From Paenibacillus ihumii (GTDB lineage Bacteria > Bacillota > Bacilli > Paenibacillales > Paenibacillaceae), in NCBI RefSeq assembly GCF_001403875.1, contig NZ_LN884299.1:496001-560000 (forward strand): a DNA stretch of 64,000 bases, in the 5' to 3' direction. Shown here one piece after another: positions 24,348 to 32,773 of this stretch; the stretch's first letter is position 1, and every line of letters begins with the position of its first letter. Made by a program: the position numbers and the translations under genes. The notes beneath the pieces are model-generated. The model was not told the origin of the DNA. It saw nothing but the letters and a program-made list of their open reading frames with translations, and did no database searches.

Positions 24348-24916
24348 GATGATCGCGGCACAGATTTATGACGTTTCTAGATGCTCAGGTACAGATTTAT
24401 GACCGTACTGACTATACTTAGATACTCAGGGATCAGATAATTCAGCGATCAGGTATCCAGATGTATTTCATGCAGGTAGTTCATCGTTTTTAGCCGTGTT
24501 AGAGGGAACTAACTGCAAAACCTACATTTAGTTATAAGCTTTTTCGACGATTTCGCTCCAATCAGGCAAACTAACTGTATGTTCTGCATTTAGCGCAAGC
24601 ATTTTTTGATAAAGTAGCTTAACTAGCTGTATAAAATACATTCCGCCTTTAAATGGTCAGCGGATGTTATGACGTTCCTAGATGATCGCGACACAGATTT
24701 ATGACTTCTCTAGATGCTCAGATACAAATTTATATCTGTACTGACTATACCTAGATGCTCAAGGACCAGATAACTCAGCGTTCAGGTAACTAGATTTATT
24801 TCATGCAGGTAGTTCATCGTTTTTAGCCGTGTTGAAGTGAACTAACTGCAAAACCTACATTTAGTTATAAGCTTTTTCGACGATTTTGCTCCAATCAGGC
24901 AAACTAACTGTATGTT
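24348..24916. repeat. 333-bp tandem duplication, second copy split by the IS
   Basis: The sequence from GATGATCGCG at 24348 repeats from 24681 with an offset of 333 bases. Both copies carry CATGCAGGTAGTTCATCG, AACTGCAAAACCTACATT and AAACTAACTGTATGTT. The second copy stops at 24916 where the insertion element begins and resumes at 26213 (TTCTGCATTTAGCG) to about 26290. Neither copy encodes a plausible protein. Confidence 0.85.
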
Positions 24917-24987
24917 TGCAGCTAGAATAAAAAGTGGACAGTCCTTAAGTGAACCTAGATAATAATCCTTAAGGGAGAGATGTCCGG

Positions 24988-25302
24988 ATGGAACGTAATA
25001 GTTACAGTGAAGAGTTTAAGAAGCAGACAGTGAAGTATATTTTAGAGCAAAGTAAGTCAATGTCGCAGTTGGCCGAAGAACTCGGTATATCTGCGGGTGT
25101 GTTGCATAACTGGAAAGCACTTTACCGTGATGATATCCAGCTGGAATCTTTAGTCACACCGGAGAGAGTGCGTCAACTCGAACAACAACTGCGTAAAAAG
25201 GAACTGGAGAATCAAGAGAAGGAGCGGGAAAATCAAGATCTCCAGGAAGAACTCGCTATATTAAAAAAGGCGCTGCACATCTTCAGCAAAGAAAGGAACT
25301 GA
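24988..25302 (+). CDS. IS3-family transposase OrfA
   Basis: The 104-residue protein has an N-terminal HTH (YSEEFKKQTVKYILEQ, then LAEELGISAGVLHNWK) and a C-terminal leucine-zipper-like coiled coil (VRQLEQQLRKKELENQEKE), the usual OrfA layout. It binds the inverted repeats. The slippery heptamer A AAA AAG near its end (25263-25269) lies in the phase needed for -1 shifting into the orfB frame, giving the full OrfAB transposase. Confidence 0.93.
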   Translation: MERNSYSEEFKKQTVKYILEQSKSMSQLAEELGISAGVLHNWKALYRDDIQLESLVTPERVRQLEQQLRKKELENQEKERENQDLQEELAILKKALHIFSKERN

Positions 25303-25340
25303 GGTTCCAATTCATCAAAGAACATCGCTCCGAGTTTCCG

Positions 25341-26171
25341 GTGGAGAAGATGTGCAAGGTTTTACAAGTGTCTCGGAGTGGCTTCTACAAGTGGCAAAAG
25401 GCATTGCCTAGCGAGCAGAAACTTCGAAAGGCGAAGGTTCTGGAGAGGGTCATGTATCATTTTCATGACTCCGAGGAACGCTACGGCAGTCCTAAGATTA
25501 CCCGAATGCTGTGGAAAGAACGTATCCAGATCGCGGAGCGCACAGTTAGCATCTACATGAAAGAACTGGGGTTGCGTTCTTGTGTCTCCCGTAAATTTAA
25601 GGTGCAGACCCACGATTCCAATCCTGACTCACCCTTTCCCCCCCACGAGCTGGACCAGAACTTTGCCGTATCTGAACCGAACAAAGTGTGGGTTGCGGAT
25701 ATTACCTACATCCCCTGCCGAGAAGGACGGCTGTACTTGGCTAGTCTGATGGATCTGTGCACACGCGAGATCGTGGGTTGGCGGCTTTACGGCCGGATGA
25801 CTACAGAACTTGTCTTAGATGCTCTAGAAGCCGCATATGATGCGAAAAAACCAGATAAAGGATTGCTTCACCATTCCGATCGCGGTTCACAGTACGCATC
25901 GAAGGAGTACCGCGACAAGATTGAATCATATTCCATGAAGGTTAGCATGAGTCGTAAAGGGAATTGCTATGATAACGCTTGTATCGAGTCATTTCACAGC
26001 ATTTTGAAAAAAGAACTCATCTACAGAACGAAGTTCAAGACCAAACAACAGGCTTACGAGACCATTTACAGGTACATTGAATTTTTCTACAACCGCAAAC
26101 GAATCCACGGTTCAATCGGCTATTTGTCGCCGGTTCAATTTGCTGCGCAATTCAAGAAGGAGACGGCATAA
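25341..26171 (+). CDS. IS3-family transposase OrfB (DDE domain)
   Basis: This frame begins with GTG at 25341 if translated alone, but it is open back to the orfA slippery site (RFQFIKEHRSEFP upstream), so it is mainly made as an OrfAB fusion. An HTH_21 segment precedes the integrase core with all three acidic residues: VWVADITYIP (Asp), HHSDRGSQYAS (Asp) and NACIESFHSILKKE (Glu). It catalyses strand transfer. I see no interruption. Confidence 0.93.
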   Translation: MEKMCKVLQVSRSGFYKWQKALPSEQKLRKAKVLERVMYHFHDSEERYGSPKITRMLWKERIQIAERTVSIYMKELGLRSCVSRKFKVQTHDSNPDSPFPPHELDQNFAVSEPNKVWVADITYIPCREGRLYLASLMDLCTREIVGWRLYGRMTTELVLDALEAAYDAKKPDKGLLHHSDRGSQYASKEYRDKIESYSMKVSMSRKGNCYDNACIESFHSILKKELIYRTKFKTKQQAYETIYRYIEFFYNRKRIHGSIGYLSPVQFAAQFKKETA

Positions 26172-26297
26172 ACTTTCACTTAATAGGTGTCCACTTTCTT
26201 GACAGAAGTCCAGTTCTGCATTTAGCGCAAGCATTTTTTGATAAAGCAGCTTAACTAGGTGTACAAAATACATTCCGCTTTTTAATGATCAATGAAT

Positions 26298-26337
26298 GGT
26301 TACTTGATTACTTGGTTACTTGGTTACTTGGTTACTC
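26298..26337. repeat. GGTTACTT octamer tandem repeat
   Basis: Five direct units of GGTTACTT, with small changes in the second and fifth, follow the second copy of the tandem duplication. Confidence 0.85.
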
Positions 26338-26469
26338 GCGCCTCTGGAAGACGATCCCCCTCAATTTCTGAGTGACCTATTCAGTGATATGTGCGAGAGT
26401 TGGAGCATTTATCACGAAAGAATCCCGCCTGCAAAACAGCGCGCACTAACAGCATACTACGAAGCCTCT

Positions 26470-26890
26470 CCCCAAACGCCCTCCCTCTGCATTACTACCT
26501 CCAACACTACTGCCCTGCATACAGCCTCTGCACTACTGCCTCCACTACCGCCTCTGCGCTACTGCTCTGCACTATTGCCTCGCTACCGCCTCAGCGCTAC
26601 TGCCCTGCATATAGCCTCTGCGCTATTGCCGCGCTACCGCCCCCATACCGCTTCTGCACTACCGCCTCTACGCTATTGCCCTGCACACTGCCTCTACACT
26701 ACCGCCCCTGAGCTACTGCCCTGCACTACCGCCTTTACACTATCGCCCCTGAGCTACTGCCCTCCACACTGCCTCTGCTCTGCATACGTCTCTGCGCTAC
26801 TACTCTCCATTACCGCCCCTGCACTACTGCTGCATTACTGCCCCTGCACTACCGCCTCCACTACTACCTCTGCGCTACTGACCGCCCCTG
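26470..26890. repeat. Minisatellite of CTACTGCC/CTGCACTACCGCC units
   Basis: About 420 bases consist of irregular direct repeats of CTACTGCCCTGCA and CACTACCGCCTCTG. A long open frame crosses it on the plus strand, but its composition is pure repeat and it overlaps the AraC gene, so I do not call it a gene. The array runs into the stop codon of the AraC gene. Confidence 0.8.
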
Positions 26891-27735
26891 TTGCGATAGC
26901 TTCTTGGAGAGAGGCCCGTAATTCTTTTGAATACCCGGGAAAAATAAAACGTATCCTTATACCCCAGAGCCTCGCCGATTTCCTTCACCGTAAGCTCCGT
27001 ATTGAGCAGGATATTCCTGGCCTCCGCCACCTTCAGCCGGTGCAGGAACTCATTCAGAGGATAGCCCGTGTAATCATGGACGATACGCCGCAGCGTAGAC
27101 ACGGAAATATGATGCCGCGCCGCCATCTGCGCCGGCTCCTGAGCCGTATGCAGCGACTGTGACAAGTCCTCGATCACCTTCAGCACGAATCTCTCCCGAT
27201 TGTTCGCATCCCGGCGATCCGGCTGCGATACCAGATCATACAGGAAGGATTCCAGCATCAGCGCGGCCCGATCCAGATTGGCAGGCACCCCGCTGTCGAT
27301 CAGCATGAACATCATCTCCATCCGGTGGATGAGCGAATCGTCGAAGGAAGCCCGCTTGACCATACCTGGATTAGGCAGCCAATGCTCCAGCCACTCGGCG
27401 ACTCTACTGCCGCTTACGGTGAAATAGTACTCATCCCAATAGCCCTCCGCATGCGGGCCATAATCGAATACGGCACCGGGAAACAGACAGAACCAGCTGC
27501 CCGCCTCCACCTGCTGCCGCTCTCCGCCATGAACCTGATAATAACCGCTCCCGCCGGTAACCATCACAAAGGCCCAATTCTTGAAATTGGCCTGGCTCCG
27601 CTGCATCGTTCTTCCCGGCAAATGACCGGCATTTACCAGGCTGAGAGACTTGACCTTCTGCCTGCTCGCATCCACCATCGGATTGAAAATACGGATGGGA
27701 TGAGAACTGATCATATAGTCCATGTATTTTGTCAT
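26875..27735 (-). CDS. AraC family transcriptional regulator
   Basis: The 286-residue regulator has an N-terminal cupin-like sensing domain (FVMVTGGSGYYQVHGGERQ) and a C-terminal double HTH (AARHHISVSTLRRIVHDYTG, then VKEIGEALGYKDTFYFSRVFKR, ending LSPRSYR). It stands divergent to the oxidoreductase/isomerase operon, which it probably activates in response to a sugar or polyol. I choose the ATG 10 bases after GGGGAG. Its last codons touch a minisatellite. Confidence 0.88.
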   Translation of the reverse strand: MTKYMDYMISSHPIRIFNPMVDASRQKVKSLSLVNAGHLPGRTMQRSQANFKNWAFVMVTGGSGYYQVHGGERQQVEAGSWFCLFPGAVFDYGPHAEGYWDEYYFTVSGSRVAEWLEHWLPNPGMVKRASFDDSLIHRMEMMFMLIDSGVPANLDRAALMLESFLYDLVSQPDRRDANNRERFVLKVIEDLSQSLHTAQEPAQMAARHHISVSTLRRIVHDYTGYPLNEFLHRLKVAEARNILLNTELTVKEIGEALGYKDTFYFSRVFKRITGLSPRSYRNRGGQ

Positions 27736-27866
27736 CCTATACATTCTCCCCATATAATAACTATGTTAAATTAAGTGTGAATTAAATAAATATGAATAAA
27801 TATAACATATCTGTGTTGAAACGTCCTGTCTGTTTCCGCTGAAACCCGCACAGATAATCGAAAGGA

Positions 27867-27880
27867 TGTAAGCGTACACA
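27867..27880 (+). promoter_or_regulatory. cre-like site over the start of the oxidoreductase gene
   Basis: TGTAAGCGTACACA is close to the CcpA operator consensus (one mismatch by my reading) and overlaps the ribosome site and the first base of the ATG. Carbon catabolite repression of the operon is plausible but unproven. Confidence 0.45.
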
Positions 27881-28938
27881 TGAGTGAACTGAAAATTGGC
27901 CTTATCGGTACCGGATCGATCTCGGAATCCCATCTGCAGGCTTATCAAGCCAACCCGAAGGTACAACTGATCGCCGTCTGCGATTTGAACGAGGACAGAG
28001 TACGCGACACTGCCGCAAAATACAATATTCCACACGCATACACCGATTACCATGAGCTCCTGGCCAACCCGGAGGTACAGGCGGTCAGCATCTGCACGTG
28101 GAACAACTCCCATGCGGAGATTAGCATCGCCGCACTGCGGGCGGGCAAGAACGTCCTCTGTGAAAAACCCCTATGCAAAACTGTAGACGAAGCGCTGCAA
28201 ATCGAACAGGCCGTGCGCGAGACCGGCAAGCTGCTGCAGGTCGGCTATGTGCGCCGCCACGCCTCCAACATTGCCGTGCTGAAGAAATTCATCGATGCCG
28301 GCGATCTCGGCAGCATTTATTACGCCAAAGCCAGCCTGATCCGCCGTCTCGGCAACCCGGGCGGATGGTTCGCCGATCGCGAGCGCTCAGGCGGCGGGCC
28401 GCTGATCGATATCGGCGTTCACGCCATTGACCTGTGCTGGTACCTGATGGGCAAGCCGAAGGTCAAATCTGTTAGCGGCAACACATACAACAAGCTGGGC
28501 AACCGCTCGAACATTCAAAATTACGAGTTCTACCAGGCCGCCGATTACGATGCATCGCTAAATACCGTCGAGGATATGGCCAACGCCCTCATCCGTTTCG
28601 AGAATGGCGCCTCCCTCATGGTCGATGTCAGCTTCTCGCTGCACGCCAAGGATAATTCGGCCCAGATCAACATCTACGGCGACAAAGGCGGTGCCGAGAT
28701 CGAGCCCGTATTGTCCATCGTCACGGAGCGCCATGACACGATCATTAACATCGATCCGCAGATCACTACGCCAGGCTTTGATTTCCAGGGAGCCTTCAAT
28801 CGCGAAATCAATCATTTTGTCGACAGCTGCCTCGGATTGATCGAAACGAACAGTCCGGTAGAGGACGGCGTAGAGATGATCAAAATTTTGAACGCAATTT
28901 ATCAGTCTGCTGCAGAAGGCCGCGAAATTCATTTCTAG
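27880..28938 (+). CDS. Gfo/Idh/MocA family oxidoreductase
   Basis: The 352-residue NAD(P)-dependent dehydrogenase has an N-terminal Rossmann fold (KIGLIGTGSISESH), the family Glu-Lys-Pro motif (NVLCEKPLCK, around residue 97) and the C-terminal domain with GGGPLIDIGVHAIDL. The catalytic Lys and the D-x3-H pair are visible. It likely oxidises a cyclitol or sugar ring hydroxyl. It heads a three-gene operon with two TIM-barrel isomerase/epimerase genes, a common arrangement in inositol- or keto-sugar breakdown. The substrate is unknown. Confidence 0.9.
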   Translation: MSELKIGLIGTGSISESHLQAYQANPKVQLIAVCDLNEDRVRDTAAKYNIPHAYTDYHELLANPEVQAVSICTWNNSHAEISIAALRAGKNVLCEKPLCKTVDEALQIEQAVRETGKLLQVGYVRRHASNIAVLKKFIDAGDLGSIYYAKASLIRRLGNPGGWFADRERSGGGPLIDIGVHAIDLCWYLMGKPKVKSVSGNTYNKLGNRSNIQNYEFYQAADYDASLNTVEDMANALIRFENGASLMVDVSFSLHAKDNSAQINIYGDKGGAEIEPVLSIVTERHDTIINIDPQITTPGFDFQGAFNREINHFVDSCLGLIETNSPVEDGVEMIKILNAIYQSAAEGREIHF

Positions 28939-29044
28939 GCCGACTTATTATCACAATGTAGTCCGAAGACAGCCGGCTTGTTGATTGCTGCCTGCTGGAA
29001 GGATGTATTTTCTCATAACTGTATTACAAGGAGGCGAAGGTTAG

Positions 29045-29923
29045 ATGAAACTAAACAATAAAATTGGTGTCATTGTAGACAGCTTTGGGGTCGGCGTAAT
29101 GGAAGGCTTGAAAAAAGCGAAGGAGGTCGGCGCGGAAGGGGTGCAGATTTACGCCGTATCCGGCGAGATGGATCCCGCCGTACTCACACCAGCCAAGCGC
29201 AAGGAGCTCCGCAGCTACATAGACGGGCTCGGGCTGGAAATATCCGCCCTATGCGGCGACCTGGCCGGGCATGGCTTCCAGGATGCGGAGGCCAATCCGG
29301 AGAAAATCGAGAAATCGAAGCGCATCCTCGACCTGGCCGTCGAGCTTGGCAGCTCCGTCGTTACGACGCATATCGGCATCGTCCCGGACGATAAGAACGG
29401 ACGCATCTACACTGCCATGCAGGAGGCCTGCGAGGAGCTTGGCGTATATGCGAAGAGCATGAACGCTTACTTCGCCATTGAGACCGGGCCGGAGCCGGCC
29501 GCGCATTTGAAGAGCTTCCTGGATACGCTGAGCACGAACGGCGTCTCGGTCAACTTTGACCCGGCGAACATGGTGATGGTGACGGGCGATGATCCCGTGG
29601 AAGGCGTGAAGCTGCTCAAGGACTACCTGGTCCATACCCATGTCAAAGACGGACGGAGACTTCGCCCGGTGGATCCGAGAGATGTATACGGCTTCCTCGG
29701 ATACGGCGCCATGAGTCACGAGAAAATCGCCGAGATGGCCTCCTCTGGAGCGGCCTTTGAGGAGCTGCCGCTGGGCGAAGGCGCGGTTGACTTCCCGGCT
29801 TATTTTGCCGCACTGCAGGAGGTCGGCTACAAGGGCTATCTGACCATTGAGCGCGAGGTCGGCCATAACCCGGCTGAGGATATCCGCAAGGCCGTCGAAT
29901 TCATTCGCTCCTACCGGGGCTAG
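29045..29923 (+). CDS. Sugar phosphate isomerase/epimerase (first)
   Basis: The 292-residue TIM barrel belongs to the AP-endonuclease-2 superfamily. Metal-binding residues are seen in YFAIETGPE, NFDPANMVM, VHTHVKDG and LTIEREVG. There is no signal peptide. AAGGAGG precedes the ATG. It lies 106 bases after the oxidoreductase gene on the same strand. Such enzymes isomerise, epimerise or dehydrate keto-sugars made by the oxidoreductase. Confidence 0.88.
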   Translation: MKLNNKIGVIVDSFGVGVMEGLKKAKEVGAEGVQIYAVSGEMDPAVLTPAKRKELRSYIDGLGLEISALCGDLAGHGFQDAEANPEKIEKSKRILDLAVELGSSVVTTHIGIVPDDKNGRIYTAMQEACEELGVYAKSMNAYFAIETGPEPAAHLKSFLDTLSTNGVSVNFDPANMVMVTGDDPVEGVKLLKDYLVHTHVKDGRRLRPVDPRDVYGFLGYGAMSHEKIAEMASSGAAFEELPLGEGAVDFPAYFAALQEVGYKGYLTIEREVGHNPAEDIRKAVEFIRSYRG

Positions 29924-29990
29924 GCTAATCAAGACTATTTTAAATACAAGAATCCCACCCTACTAAACTTACCGCAAAGGAGTCATCCTT

Positions 29991-30851
29991 ATGAAACTGG
30001 GAATCAGCTCTTACAGCTTATATCAAGCGATGCATGCCGGCAGCATGACCATTGGGGACGTCATCGAATGGACCGCTGAAATCGGCGCCAGCCACATCGA
30101 AATCGTCCCTAACCTCGGCTTTGACTTTGAGGCGAATCCTGAGCTGGAGGATCAAATCCGCGAGAAGGCCGCAGCCGCTGGTCTGGACATTTCCAACTAT
30201 GCCATCGGCGGCAACTTTATCACGGAGACGGAGGAGCAGTACGAGGCGGAAATCGCCCGGATCATTCGCGAGGTAGACCGCGTTCATCGCCTGGGCGGCA
30301 AGTTGATGCGCCATGACGTCGCTTCCCGCCCGGACACCTCCATTGCCCGGTTCAATGAAGACCTGGCGAGAGTAGCCGCAGCGTGCCAGCGCATTGCCGA
30401 TCATGCCAAGCAGTATGGCATTACGACGAGCGTGGAGAATCACGGCTACTACGTTCAAGCCAGCGACCGGGTTCAAGCGCTTGTCCATGCGGTAGACCGC
30501 CCGAACTTCAAAACAACGCTCGACGTAGGCAACTTCGTATGCGTCGACGAGAATCCGGTGGCTGCCGTAAAAAACAACCTGCCATATGCCTCCATGATTC
30601 ACATCAAGGATTTCTACATCCGCCCTTCGTACCGCAACCCGGGAGAAGGCTGGTTCACAAGTACGGGCGGCAGCTACCTGCGCGGCGCCATCGCAGGACA
30701 TGGCGATCTCGACTTGTATGAGATACTGCGTTTGATCAAGGCGTTCGGATACAACGGCTACATGTCCATCGAATACGAGGGCATGGAGGAATGCCGGGCA
30801 GCCACGAAAATCGCCTTCGACAACGTAAAACGCATCTGGAACGAAGTCTGA
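29991..30851 (+). CDS. Sugar phosphate isomerase/epimerase (second)
   Basis: This is a 286-residue TIM barrel of the same superfamily but clearly diverged from its neighbour. Metal ligands are in TTSVENHGYY, TLDVGNFVC, MIHIKDFYI and MSIEYEG. AAAGGAG lies before the ATG. It ends the operon, 38 bases upstream of a strong terminator hairpin. Two different isomerases in one operon suggest consecutive steps of one pathway. Confidence 0.88.
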   Translation: MKLGISSYSLYQAMHAGSMTIGDVIEWTAEIGASHIEIVPNLGFDFEANPELEDQIREKAAAAGLDISNYAIGGNFITETEEQYEAEIARIIREVDRVHRLGGKLMRHDVASRPDTSIARFNEDLARVAAACQRIADHAKQYGITTSVENHGYYVQASDRVQALVHAVDRPNFKTTLDVGNFVCVDENPVAAVKNNLPYASMIHIKDFYIRPSYRNPGEGWFTSTGGSYLRGAIAGHGDLDLYEILRLIKAFGYNGYMSIEYEGMEECRAATKIAFDNVKRIWNEV

Positions 30852-30889
30852 TTTTAACCCTCCGCATTCAGCGCGTTCCAATAACGACA

Positions 30890-30970
30890 ATCCCCTCACG
30901 GTCAGCAGGGAATTGAAGACGTCTGCTTAACACAGATGGCTTCATACCCTTGCTGGCCGGAGGGGATTTT
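30890..30970 (+). terminator. Terminator of oxidoreductase/isomerase operon
   Basis: ATCCCCTC with GTCAGCAGGG pairs with CCCTTGCTGGCC and GAGGGGAT, followed by TTTTG. The long interrupted stem sits between the operon and the convergent SMR gene. Confidence 0.7.
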
Positions 30971-31001
30971 GTACATGAACCGGATATAATAAAGATCGCA
31001 C

Positions 31002-31376
31002 TTATCGCTGATAGCTGCTCACCGCATCCGTCCCTCCGGAGGACTCTGTAGAGCCCTTAGGAGCTTCGGCCAGATTAAGACCAATTACACCTGCAATAAT
31101 AAGCATGAGACAGATCGCTTTGAACCAGGTCATCTGCTCCTTGAACAGGAACACCCCGGCGGTAACAATCAGCACCGTGCCTAGTCCCGACCAGATCGCA
31201 TAGGCGGTGCCGACATTCAGGCTTTTAAGCGACATGCTTAAGGAGGAGAAGCTGAGCACGTAGAAGATTCCCATGCCAATGGAGGGCCATAATCGGGTGA
31301 AGCCTTCAGACATTTTCATCGAGGTTGTGCCGAACACTTCAAACACAATTGCAAGCCCGAGCCAAATATATGCCAT
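31002..31376 (-). CDS. SMR family multidrug efflux protein
   Basis: The 124-residue protein has four hydrophobic helices. The membrane-embedded glutamate that couples protons and drugs is present near residue 13 (AIVFEVFGTTSMK), and the GTAYAIWSGLGTV segment is characteristic of EmrE/QacC/YkkC-type pumps. A hydrophilic Ser/Gly-rich tail follows the last helix. AAGAAGGGG lies upstream of the ATG. It follows a TetR gene on the same strand, which probably represses it. Confidence 0.9.
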   Translation of the reverse strand: MAYIWLGLAIVFEVFGTTSMKMSEGFTRLWPSIGMGIFYVLSFSSLSMSLKSLNVGTAYAIWSGLGTVLIVTAGVFLFKEQMTWFKAICLMLIIAGVIGLNLAEAPKGSTESSGGTDAVSSYQR

Positions 31377-31448
31377 AACTAGTAAACCCCTTCTTTGTTA
31401 AAAAATTTATTACACAACAACAAAACGGCTGATCTTCAACGGAACGTA

Positions 31449-31473
31449 CGGCATGTACAGCACCGGCATGTAC
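31449..31473. promoter_or_regulatory. Direct CGGCATGTAC repeats upstream of SMR gene
   Basis: CGGCATGTAC occurs twice, 15 bases apart, between the TetR and SMR genes. It is a candidate binding site for the TetR regulator; no clear palindrome supports it. Confidence 0.35.
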
Positions 31474-31509
31474 TGTATCAATATATACTGCTAAGTGAGA
31501 GCCCTAATC

Positions 31510-32088
31510 CTACTCCTGCTCCGCTGTCTTGGTAATGCCACCCAGTAAAATATCCACAATACCGTTTAATGCTTCCTGAAACGAAAGACCATCGTATTGC
31601 GATGCCGATACATATTCTGTGAGCTGGTACAGCGAGCCGACATACATTTGGACAAAAATCTCAAAGTTAAACGGCTTGATCTCCCCGCTCTGCAGCCCTT
31701 CCTCAACGAGCAGCCTGATGCCGTCCCAGCCATCGCGCACGTACCTGTCTGCATATTGCCAGGCCTCTGGGTATCCAATGCGAAGCTCATCGAGCATGCG
31801 CAGATCCTTAAAGCCCATGCCGCCAGGCAAAACGACAAGCGACTGCCGCAGTTTATCCCGCAGGCTCAACGCCGCATCCTCCCGAATCTGCCTCTCAATC
31901 GCCCGCATCTCCTCAACGGATTGCTGAATGACTGCACTTACCAAGGCGTCTTTGGACGGAAAATGCTGATACAAGGTCTTCGTGCTTATGCCCAGCCGTG
32001 CAGTAACATCCCGAATCGAAAATTTCAGTCCCTTATAACCAATTTCGGTAACGGCCGCTTGAATGATGGACTCTCTCAATGGCTGCAC
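31510..32088 (-). CDS. TetR family transcriptional regulator
   Basis: The 192-residue protein has an N-terminal TetR HTH (IRDVTARLGISTKTLYQHFPSKDALVS) and a helical ligand-binding domain of usual length. The frame opens at GTG (32088), which almost touches AGGAAGG; a TTG three codons later (32079) has better spacing and may be the true start. It sits 133 bases upstream of the SMR pump gene in the same direction and is the likely drug-responsive repressor. Confidence 0.87.
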   Translation of the reverse strand: MQPLRESIIQAAVTEIGYKGLKFSIRDVTARLGISTKTLYQHFPSKDALVSAVIQQSVEEMRAIERQIREDAALSLRDKLRQSLVVLPGGMGFKDLRMLDELRIGYPEAWQYADRYVRDGWDGIRLLVEEGLQSGEIKPFNFEIFVQMYVGSLYQLTEYVSASQYDGLSFQEALNGIVDILLGGITKTAEQE

Positions 32089-32216
32089 ACCTTCCTTTTT
32101 TTAGCCGCTTTATTGCAGACTTTTCAACTATAAAATAAGGAAAACATTTTGTTTTATTCGTTTTCCATATTACTCGCTGTAAACTTCAAAGTCAATTTCT
32201 TATAGATGCAGCAGCC

Positions 32217-32260
32217 AAAAAAAGACTGTCTCCATTTACCTGAAGGCATGGAAACAGTCT
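32217..32260 (-). terminator. Terminator downstream of the mannosidase locus
   Basis: On the minus strand AGACTGTTTCCAT and ATGGAGACAGTC form a long stem followed by seven T. It is the first terminator met downstream of the GH38 gene that ends at 32774, and could also stop transcription from either side of the TetR gene region. Confidence 0.8.
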
Positions 32261-32385
32261 CACATTATGAATTAGGAGCAGTCTCTAACAACATGTTATC
32301 CTGTGCGCCAGTGCGGATCGGGGACATGCTTGGAAAACTGCACGCTTGCTTCAGGACCCTAGCCTTTGGTGACCCTGGCTTTTGC

Positions 32386-32610
32386 CTTTTGGGCTTTTGG
32401 CTCTTAGCCTTTAGCTCTCAGCTGTGGGCTTCTAGCTTTCGGCTTTCAGCCTCTAGCTCTCAGTTTTTGGCCTTCAGCTCTCAGTTTTTAGACTACAACT
32501 CTCAGCTTTTGGCCTTCAACTCTCAGCTTTTAGACTTCAGCTCTCAGCTTTTACCCTTCAACTCTCAGCTTTTGGCCTTCAGCTCTCAGCTTTTAGCTCT
32601 CGGCTCTTGG
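32386..32610. repeat. 21-bp minisatellite
   Basis: Direct units such as GGCCTTCAACTCTCAGCTTTT and AGACTTCAGCTCTCAGCTTTT repeat many times. As 21 is a multiple of three, an open frame of pure repeats (FSSQLLA, FNSQLLD) results; I do not regard it as a gene. The array lies in the presumed 3' untranslated part of the mannosidase transcript. The stretch 32611-32773 contains nothing else clear. Confidence 0.85.
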
Positions 32611-32773
32611 CTTTAGCTCCTAACCTTTGGCCTCATCTTTGCTTCCAACTTCCCTTCACCTTTACTGCCGATACTGCCGATACTGCCGAGCCGCCGTCAT
32701 GCAGCGCACCGCGCGCACTTGGAGCTGCGTGCGGTGCGAGCCTTCGGCTACTATTTCTGGCATCGAGCCTAAT

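Larger units (their letters stand above)
24917..26212 (+). mobile_element. IS3-family insertion sequence, apparently intact
   Basis: The 1296-base element begins TG and ends CA and has imperfect terminal inverted repeats sharing AAGTGGACA. A 3-base target duplication GTT (24914-24916 and 26213-26215) is confirmed by the uninterrupted first copy of the tandem duplication (TATGTTCTGC). It carries orfA and orfB in overlapping frames with a -1 slippery heptamer A AAA AAG at 25263-25269, in the correct phase. Both frames are open and the DDE residues are present, so it is probably active or recently so. Confidence 0.9.

Noticed and set aside
26320..27162. Plus-strand open frame of 280 codons
   Set aside because: It is made of minisatellite sequence and then runs antisense through the AraC gene; no ribosome site or family match.
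32206..32616. Plus-strand open frame of 136 codons
   Set aside because: It is mostly a 21-bp repeat read in one frame (SSQLLAF), with no ribosome site.
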